DNA of 11,332 nucleotides, taken from Pseudomonadota bacterium. Its GTDB lineage: Bacteria > Pseudomonadota > Gammaproteobacteria > Steroidobacterales > Steroidobacteraceae. How positions within the stretch are numbered: the stretch's first letter is position 1; each line of letters begins with the position of its first letter. A program made the position numbers and the translations under genes. Positions 6,939-11,332 of the stretch are shown one piece after another. The notes beneath the pieces are model-generated. The model was given only the letters and a program-made list of their open reading frames with translations, was not told the origin of the DNA and ran no database searches. The stretch spans positions 1 through 11,332 of the forward strand of contig JAEYXD010000019.1 in the NCBI GenBank assembly GCA_023428645.1, written 5' to 3'.

Positions 6939-7742
6939 ATGGATACGAGCTTTGTCAGGTCTGGCCCCCTGATGGATCCGGCAAGTTATCCCGCCTGGGT
7001 GCAGGACGTCCTCGCCGCGTGCAGTGACGCACGCCGCGCGGTCGTCGAGCACGAGCTGTTTCAGTCGATGGGCGAGGGCGTATTGCCCCACGCAGCCATG
7101 CGTCACTTTCTCACCGGCGTCTGGCCGGTAATCGAGCAATTCCCGCAGTACATGGCGATGAATCTGCTGAAAGTCGAGTACGGCTCGCGCGGGCACGAGA
7201 TGGCTCGCAAATTCCTGATCCGCAATATTCGGGTCGAACAAAACCACGTCGACTATTGGATCGATTGGGCCGAAGCGCACGCGGTCACACGCGCCGACCT
7301 GTTGTCGCGGTGGCGATCCGCGCCCGTCGACGCGCTGAGTCATTGGTGCTGGCACACGTGCGAGCGTGACCCTTTGCATGTCGCGATGGCCGCGACGAAC
7401 TACGCGATCGAAGGCGTGACGGGCGAATGGACGGCCAGGGTCTGCGACGGCGTATACGAGAGCGGCTTCCCGCCCGAGCAGCGCAGGAAGGCGACGAAAT
7501 GGCTGCGGGTGCATGCGGACTACGACGATACCCATCCGTGGGAGGCCCTGGAGATCGTCGCGACGCTGCTCGGCACGCAGCCGGCCGCGCGCGCGGTCGA
7601 CGGCGTGCGGATCGCGATTCTGAAGAGCTATGCGTACATGCAGATGGTGTTCGACGATGCAGTCGCCGCCGGGGCGGCGGAACCGCGCGGCCGCCCGGCC
7701 CCGAGGGTGCATCGCGAGGCGCTCCTCGGCGTCGCACATTGA
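6939..7742 (+). CDS. undA: UndA-type non-haem iron oxidative decarboxylase (medium-chain 1-alkene synthase)
   Basis: UndA converts medium-chain free fatty acids such as lauric acid into terminal alkenes (1-undecene from C12) with O2 and a di-iron centre held in a haem-oxygenase-like helical fold. The 267-residue product matches the Pseudomonas enzyme (about 261) along its whole length: SGPLMDPASYPAWVQ at the N-terminus, VVEHELFQSM, RNIRVEQNHVDYW, HWCWHT, MAATNYAIEGVTGEW, HADYDDTHPWEALEI and a PRGR near the C-terminus. The expected metal ligands are all present: Glu100, His103, Glu158, His192, Asp196 and His199, with spacing E-x2-H and H-x3-D-x2-H. ATG 6939 is chosen because AAGGAGA sits at 6927-6933 with ideal spacing and the resulting N-terminus matches the family; a longer frame to 6855 adds unrelated residues. 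No signal peptide is seen, so it is cytoplasmic. It stands alone between hairpins with no fatty-acid gene beside it. Confidence 0.88.
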   Translation: MDTSFVRSGPLMDPASYPAWVQDVLAACSDARRAVVEHELFQSMGEGVLPHAAMRHFLTGVWPVIEQFPQYMAMNLLKVEYGSRGHEMARKFLIRNIRVEQNHVDYWIDWAEAHAVTRADLLSRWRSAPVDALSHWCWHTCERDPLHVAMAATNYAIEGVTGEWTARVCDGVYESGFPPEQRRKATKWLRVHADYDDTHPWEALEIVATLLGTQPAARAVDGVRIAILKSYAYMQMVFDDAVAAGAAEPRGRPAPRVHREALLGVAH

Positions 7743-7768
7743 TCCCAGGGTGAGCGACGTTCGAGGCG

Positions 7769-7797
7769 GGTGCGCACGGCCACGGGCCGTGCGTGCC
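7769..7797. terminator. shared hairpin between convergent undA and winged-helix gene
   Basis: A core stem GCACGGCC (7774-7781) and GGCCGTGC (7785-7792) with loop ACG extends outward to 13 pairs with two G-U wobbles (7769-7781 with 7785-7797). It lies midway between the undA stop (7740-7742) and the stop of the minus-strand gene (7804-7806), so it could terminate both transcripts. No T-run is present on either side. Confidence 0.55.
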
Positions 7798-7803
7798 TCG
7801 CGT

Positions 7804-8055
7804 CTAGCTGTCCGGTGAGATCTGGATCAGCTCCGCGCGGATGAGCTTCGTCAGCGACGCCTTGATGTCTCCTACATCATCGTCGAGGCTGCGCGACAGC
7901 GTTTCGACCGTCTGCGGCGTCGCGAGTCGCTCCCAGACCTGACGTGTCGCCGGATCCTGCTCGCAGAGCGAGCTCAAGGCGGCTTGCTTCGCGGCTTCCG
8001 CGTCGAGCAATTCCCGGTTTTGAACGTATGAAGCGCTCGTCGAGATCTCTTTCAT
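7804..8055 (-). CDS. small winged-helix-like protein of unknown function
   Basis: This 83-residue acidic protein begins MKEISTSASY. ATG 8055 has AGGAG 7 bases upstream, which is why this start is preferred over the open frame that continues to 8280. Residues about 36-80 (TRQVWERLATPQTVETLSRS, then VGDIKASLTKLIRAELIQI) look like a helix-turn-helix plus wing, with a T-x-E-x-L-S turn and a typical last 'L-x-x-L-I-R-A-E-L-I' helix and strand. This resembles both small winged-helix DNA-binding domains and the helical half of PqqD-like peptide-binding domains, but the N-terminal strands expected of PqqD are not obvious. It lies 59 bases downstream of pbpG on the same strand and converges on undA. 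The role is unknown; co-transcription with pbpG is plausible. One Cys (31) is present. Confidence 0.72.
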   Translation of the reverse strand: MKEISTSASYVQNRELLDAEAAKQAALSSLCEQDPATRQVWERLATPQTVETLSRSLDDDVGDIKASLTKLIRAELIQISPDS

Positions 8056-8089
8056 GCGCGACTCCTGCAAGGATGCGCATGAAACCGCT

Positions 8090-8113
8090 GCCGCGGCGGA
8101 TGGGTTCCGCGGC
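8090..8113 (-). terminator. short hairpin just after pbpG
   Basis: GCCGCGG (8090-8096) and CCGCGGC (8107-8113) form a 7-base-pair stem with a 10-base loop, one base beyond the pbpG stop codon and upstream of the small gene's ribosome-binding site. There is no U-tract, so it may only attenuate transcription or stabilise the transcript. Confidence 0.3.
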
Positions 8114-8114
8114 T

Positions 8115-9062
8115 TCAGTCCGCGACTTGGGCTGTCGTCCCGGCGTGGAGGATATTCGCCGTCGCCTGCATCCACTTGCGCACGCGCTGTGCGTCGGCGA
8201 CGCGGGTGTACTTGCCGAAAGAGTTCATGAGCACCATGACGACCGGACGATCCTCGATGATCGTCTTCATCACGAGGCACTGACCCGCCGCATTCGTGAA
8301 GCCGGTCTTTTGCACGACGACGTCCCAGTCGGGCTTGCGCACGAGCACGTTCGTATTGCGATATTCGACCTGGTGCTGGCCGACCTGCACGATTTCTTCC
8401 GAGTCGGTCGAGTATTCGCGGATCAGTGGGACGCGCGAGGTCGCATTCACGAGCTTCACGAGATCGCGAGGGCTCGCGACGTTGCCGCTCGACAGGCCCG
8501 TCGCGTCCGTGAAGCGCGCGCTTTTCATGCCGAGCGCCTTCGCTTTCGCGTTCATCGCCGTCAGCAGGCCCGGGATGCCGCCGGGGTAGTGACGGCCGAG
8601 CGCATTGGCGGCGCGGTTTTCCGAGGACATGAGGGCGAGATGGAGCAGCTCGCCGCGGGTCAGCGAAGAACCGACGACGAGGCGCGAGCGCCCGCCCGGT
8701 TCGATGTCGCGGTCCGCCTTCGTGATTTTGATGGTCTCCGCGAGCGGCTGGCGCGCTTCGAGCACGACGAGCGCGGTCATGAGCTTCGTGATCGAGGCGA
8801 TCGGCATGGCCTGGTCGGCTTGTTTCGCAAGCAGTTCGTCGGCGCTGTGCTCATCGACGATCAGGAACGCGGCGGAGCGGACATCAGCCTTATGGGTCGG
8901 CACTGGGTTGCGCTTCGGTGCGCCCTTTGGCGTCGTGCTGGCGGCCTTGGGCTTCGGCTCGGGTGGTGCGGTGGTCGCGGCGGCATCGAGTGCGAAGGAC
9001 ACGACCAGGATCGCGATGAATGTTGTTCTTAGCCGCTCGACGATGTGCACCGACGTCCCCAT
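8115..9062 (-). CDS. pbpG: D-alanyl-D-alanine endopeptidase (PBP7-type, S11 serine peptidase)
   Basis: PbpG cleaves D-Ala-meso-DAP cross-links in periplasmic peptidoglycan. The 315-residue product (E. coli PBP7 is about 310) has a signal peptide (hydrophobic stretch at about 14-28, cleavage near DAAA), a Pro/Lys/Thr-rich linker at about 31-58, and then the S11 peptidase domain. All three catalytic motifs are present: S-x-x-K at Ser90-Lys93 (ASITKLMTA), S-x-N at Ser147-Asn149 (MSSENRAANAL) and K-T-G at Lys252-Gly254 (QKTGFTNAAG). The family blocks EPGGRSRL and FTDATGLSSGN are intact. ATG 9062 has no ribosome-binding site; GTG 9050, four codons in, has GGGGA just upstream and is a real alternative. 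Candidate -10 boxes lie close to the start on the minus strand (TACACT at 9078-9083). There is no long C-terminal extension like those of PBP5/6, consistent with PbpG rather than DacA. Confidence 0.93.
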   Translation of the reverse strand: MGTSVHIVERLRTTFIAILVVSFALDAAATTAPPEPKPKAASTTPKGAPKRNPVPTHKADVRSAAFLIVDEHSADELLAKQADQAMPIASITKLMTALVVLEARQPLAETIKITKADRDIEPGGRSRLVVGSSLTRGELLHLALMSSENRAANALGRHYPGGIPGLLTAMNAKAKALGMKSARFTDATGLSSGNVASPRDLVKLVNATSRVPLIREYSTDSEEIVQVGQHQVEYRNTNVLVRKPDWDVVVQKTGFTNAAGQCLVMKTIIEDRPVVMVLMNSFGKYTRVADAQRVRKWMQATANILHAGTTAQVAD

Positions 9063-9304
9063 TTAACTTTGTACGCCAGTGTAGCAAAGCACATGAACGG
9101 TTCGGGGACCGTGAACTCGCTTCTATTTCGTTCGCGACAGGCGCCCGATCGTTGCAGGCGGCGCCCCGAAGCGTTGAACAAGAAGCCATGCAGCGGGCGG
9201 CGAGGCGGCGGAGAATGGCGGCCTGCGTCCCAGGGGCCGCCACGATTGAACCGTTCGTCCCATTGCTCGACACTGACTCATCCCATCAAGAAGGAGTGCG
9301 ACCC

Positions 9305-9877
9305 GTGAAGCGTCTACTGCTGAGTTGTCTGGTTTCCGCCGCGATCTGCGTGCCCGCCGTGGCCGCCCTGAAGCAGGGTGATTCCGCCCCGGATTTTTCC
9401 GCGCAGGCATCACTCGCCGGCAAGGAATTCAAGTTCTCGCTGAAGGATTCGCTGCAGAAGGGCCCGGTCGTCGTCTACTTCTATCCTTCGGCATACACCC
9501 AGGGCTGCAATGTGCAGGCGCGTACATTCTCCGTGAACCAAGAGAAGTTCGCGGCCGCGGGCGCGAGCATCGTCGGCGTGTCGCTCGACAGCATCGAACG
9601 CCTCAATCAGTTCTCCGCCGATCCTGAGTTCTGCGCGGGCAAGTTTCCCGTCGCATCCGACGCCAATGGCGCCATCGCGAAGTCGTTCGATCTGAACGTC
9701 CGCGAAATCGCCGGCATGAAGGACACGAAGGGCAACCAGGTCGATCACGGGCTCGCCGAGCGGACGACCTTCGTCGTGACGCCGGACGGCAAGATCGCGG
9801 CGACGATCGGCGGCATGACGCCGACCGAGAACGTGATGAAGGCGCTCGAGGCCGTGCAGCAGTTGAAGAAGTCGTAA
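9305..9877 (+). CDS. exported peroxiredoxin (AhpC/TSA-BCP type)
   Basis: Predicted periplasmic thiol peroxidase of 190 residues. The GTG at 9305 is chosen because AAGGAG at 9291-9296 is spaced 8 bases away and the protein then begins with a classic signal peptide (MKRLLLSCLVSAAICVPAVA, cleavage about residue 20-21). The redoxin domain carries the peroxidatic motif P-x3-T-x2-C as Pro61, Thr65 and Cys68 (YPSAYTQGC), and the conserved Arg is Arg153 (AERTTFVVTPDG). Cys110 (PEFCAGKFPVASD) sits where a resolving cysteine is found in many members, so an intramolecular disulfide is likely. It would reduce H2O2 or organic peroxides in the periplasm; its reductant is not visible. The gene is divergent from pbpG across 242 bases and is followed by two hairpins, so it is probably monocistronic. 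Confidence 0.93.
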   Translation: MKRLLLSCLVSAAICVPAVAALKQGDSAPDFSAQASLAGKEFKFSLKDSLQKGPVVVYFYPSAYTQGCNVQARTFSVNQEKFAAAGASIVGVSLDSIERLNQFSADPEFCAGKFPVASDANGAIAKSFDLNVREIAGMKDTKGNQVDHGLAERTTFVVTPDGKIAATIGGMTPTENVMKALEAVQQLKKS

Positions 9878-9898
9878 GCGATCCCGTTCGGTGATCGC
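9878..9898 (+). terminator. hairpin directly after the peroxiredoxin stop
   Basis: GCGATC (9878-9883) and GATCGC (9893-9898) pair around a 9-base loop that can fold further (CC with GG). It abuts the TAA stop at 9875-9877 and precedes the stronger hairpin at 9903-9945. It could be part of a tandem termination or 3'-protection signal. Confidence 0.35.
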
Positions 9899-9902
9899 CC
9901 GG

Positions 9903-9945
9903 GCTAGAGGCTCGCTCATGCGCGAAGGCGCGGCGAGTCTCTAGC
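9903..9945. terminator. strong hairpin downstream of the peroxiredoxin gene
   Basis: The arms GCTAGAGGCTCGC (9903-9915) and GCGAGTCTCTAGC (9933-9945) give 13 pairs including one G-U. The 17-base apex can form a further CGCG-AAGG-CGCG mini-stem (9921-9932). On the plus strand it is followed by TTCTC, a short pyrimidine run, making it the most terminator-like hairpin in the window. Confidence 0.65.
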
Positions 9946-10184
9946 TTCTCACCCGATATCCGTTTCCCGCTCTCCGGCATCGCTCCGTGCGGCGAACCTG
10001 TGCACTGCGGCGTACAGGCAGTACAGCGGCCTTTTCGCGCCACGTTCCGAGGCGCGGTACAGCGAACCCTTGCTGAAAACGCGACTGTTGCCTCGTCATC
10101 CGAAAGGCACAGAGTGCGTTTAGAATCCCGAGTATTCGTCGTCGGCTTTGCGGCTTGTCATGGCTACGGCCATTGGGGGGAATC

Positions 10185-11332
10185 GTGAAGAGATTGATTT
10201 GCGTGCTGGCGCTCGCGAGCGTCGTTGAGCTCACGGGAGCCGCGACAACGAAGCGGGTCGGCGATTTCTCGCTGCTCGACCAACGCGGCTACTTCCATCA
10301 ATTGAGCTACTACAGCGATCACAAGGCCGTCGCGCTGCTCGTCCAGGGCAACGGCAGCAAGGCGACGGCGCGCGCGATCGAACCGTTCAAGGCGGCGCAG
10401 GCGAAGTACGCCGGCACGATCAAGTTCTTCATGATCAACCCGTACGGCACGCAGACGCGCGATGCCGTGCAGGCGGACATCGACAAGCTCGCGACCGACA
10501 TTCCGGTGTTGATGGATGACACGCAACTCGTCGCCGAGGCGCTCGGCATCGAGACAACGGGCGAGGTGATTCTCGTGCGGCCGGGTTCGACCGAGGTCGT
10601 GTATCGCGGCCCGGTTGGCAGGCATTTCGATCGGGCGCTCGAGCAGCTGCAGGCCGATCAGCCGATCACGAAAGCGCAGGCGCGCGTGAGCGGCGAGAAG
10701 GTCGCGTATACGACGCAAAACAAAGGCAAGAAAGTTTCGTACTCGAAGGATGTCGCGCCGATCCTCGCGGAGAACTGCGCGCGCTGTCACCGCGAGGGCG
10801 GCATCGCTCCGTTCGCGATGAACAGTCATGCGATCGTGCAGGGCTTCGCGCCGATGATTCGCGAGGTCGTGCTGACAAAGCGCATGCCGCCCGGCCAGAT
10901 CGATCCGCACATTGGCGCCTTCAAGGAAACGTACACGCTCACGCCGGCCGAGACGCAAACGCTCGTGCATTGGATCGAGGCGGGCGCCCGGAAGGATGGA
11001 GAGGTCGATCCGCTCACGCAGCTCAAATGGCCGGCGACGAAGTGGGCGTTCGGCGAGCCCGATCTGATCGTGAAGGTGCCGCCGCAGCAGATTCCGGCGA
11101 CGGGCGTGCTCGACTACATTCGTGTCGAGGTGCCGATCGAGCTCGATCGCGATCGTTGGGTGCGCGCCAGCCAGTACGTCGCGGGCGATCGCACCGTACT
11201 GCATCACACGCTGAACGATCTGGTGTGGCCGGGTGAGAAGGCGGACGGCTTCCTCGCCGGCACGAATGCGAACAAGGCGCGCATTACCGCCTATATCCCC
11301 GGCGCGCAGCCGCAGGTCGAACCGGCGAACAC
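10185..11332 (+). CDS. exported cysteine-less redoxin / cytochrome c / monooxygenase-like protein, 5' part (runs off right edge)
   Basis: The GTG at 10185 follows a GGGGGGAA tract and opens a frame that stays open to the window end (382 residues seen). It begins with a signal peptide (MKRLICVLALASVVELTGAA). Residues about 24-155 resemble a thioredoxin/redoxin fold (RVGDFSLLDQRGYFHQLSYY, then IPVLMDDTQLVAEALGI and EVILVRPG), but the active-site cysteine region reads LLVQGNGSKA, so it has no catalytic thiols. A cytochrome c-type site C-x-x-C-H follows at Cys198-Cys201-His202 (YSKDVAPILAENCARCHREG), with Met234 (KRMPPG) as a possible axial ligand. Residues from about 280 (WAFGEPDLIVKVPPQQIPAT, then VLHHTLNDLVW) match the region that in this multidomain family leads into a copper type II monooxygenase-like domain, with His340-His341. 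It probably acts in the periplasm in electron transfer or oxidation; the substrate is unknown. The C-terminus is not visible. Confidence 0.85.
   Translation, partial: MKRLICVLALASVVELTGAATTKRVGDFSLLDQRGYFHQLSYYSDHKAVALLVQGNGSKATARAIEPFKAAQAKYAGTIKFFMINPYGTQTRDAVQADIDKLATDIPVLMDDTQLVAEALGIETTGEVILVRPGSTEVVYRGPVGRHFDRALEQLQADQPITKAQARVSGEKVAYTTQNKGKKVSYSKDVAPILAENCARCHREGGIAPFAMNSHAIVQGFAPMIREVVLTKRMPPGQIDPHIGAFKETYTLTPAETQTLVHWIEAGARKDGEVDPLTQLKWPATKWAFGEPDLIVKVPPQQIPATGVLDYIRVEVPIELDRDRWVRASQYVAGDRTVLHHTLNDLVWPGEKADGFLAGTNANKARITAYIPGAQPQVEPAN

Larger units (their letters stand above)
9878..10184. other. 307-base intergenic region
   Basis: The left 70 bases hold the two hairpins listed separately. 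The rest, about 9946-10184, must contain the promoter for the next gene. TAGAAT at 10121-10126 is a fair -10 box, but I find no matching -35 at a proper distance. I see no gene, RNA or repeat here. Confidence 0.5.

Noticed and set aside
8056..8280. N-terminal extension of the small winged-helix protein to 8280
   Set aside because: It would overlap the 3' end of pbpG in another frame and has low-complexity Arg-rich sequence; ATG 8055 has AGGAG at good spacing.
7944..9032. Long plus-strand open frame opposite pbpG and the small winged-helix gene
   Set aside because: The minus strand carries all three S11 peptidase motifs and a signal peptide; the plus-strand translation is Arg-rich with no motif.
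10164..11207. Minus-strand open frame opposite the redoxin-cytochrome gene
   Set aside because: The plus strand encodes a signal peptide, CxxCH and family blocks; the antisense translation is a composition artefact.

Overview
The window is a GC-rich piece of bacterial chromosome, most consistent with a Gammaproteobacterium. This rests on the close PrpD, Tex, PbpG and UndA matches, and on an exported 'PDLQGNW' protein plus a redoxin-cytochrome c-monooxygenase-type protein, both of which I associate with environmental proteobacteria and acidobacteria. The exact lineage (for example Steroidobacter or Nevskiales relatives) is inference. There is no sign of phage, IS elements, CRISPR or tRNA/rRNA genes. 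The content reads as ordinary chromosome with several unusual single genes rather than a mobile island.

Layout, left to right. (1) The 3' part of prpD (2-methylcitrate dehydratase) runs in from the left edge. Ten bases after it starts a class III nucleotide cyclase with a degenerate receiver domain. (2) A convergent minus-strand gene encodes an exported outer-membrane barrel-like protein ending in a PagL-like H-x-S motif. (3) A 425-base gap holds a candidate -10 element overlapped by an inverted repeat, ahead of an exported protein of unknown function. (4) tex, encoding a YqgF/HhH/S1 RNA-binding protein, follows and is bounded on both sides by hairpins. (5) A stand-alone undA homologue has all six expected iron ligands and probably makes medium-chain 1-alkenes from fatty acids. 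(6) Convergent to it, on the minus strand, are pbpG (a periplasmic peptidoglycan DD-endopeptidase) and, downstream of it, an 83-residue winged-helix-like protein. (7) On the plus strand come an exported peroxiredoxin and then, running off the right edge, an exported protein with a cysteine-less thioredoxin-like domain, a CxxCH haem site and the start of a copper-monooxygenase-like region.

Most genes appear to be single transcription units: gene ends are marked by strong GC hairpins, mostly without a U-tract, and gaps are generally 60-425 bases. The tight pairs are prpD/cyclase and pbpG/small winged-helix protein. No multi-gene novel system is evident. The most interesting items are the UndA homologue, the pseudo-receiver cyclase with an atypical base-selecting residue, and the cysteine-less redoxin/cytochrome fusion.
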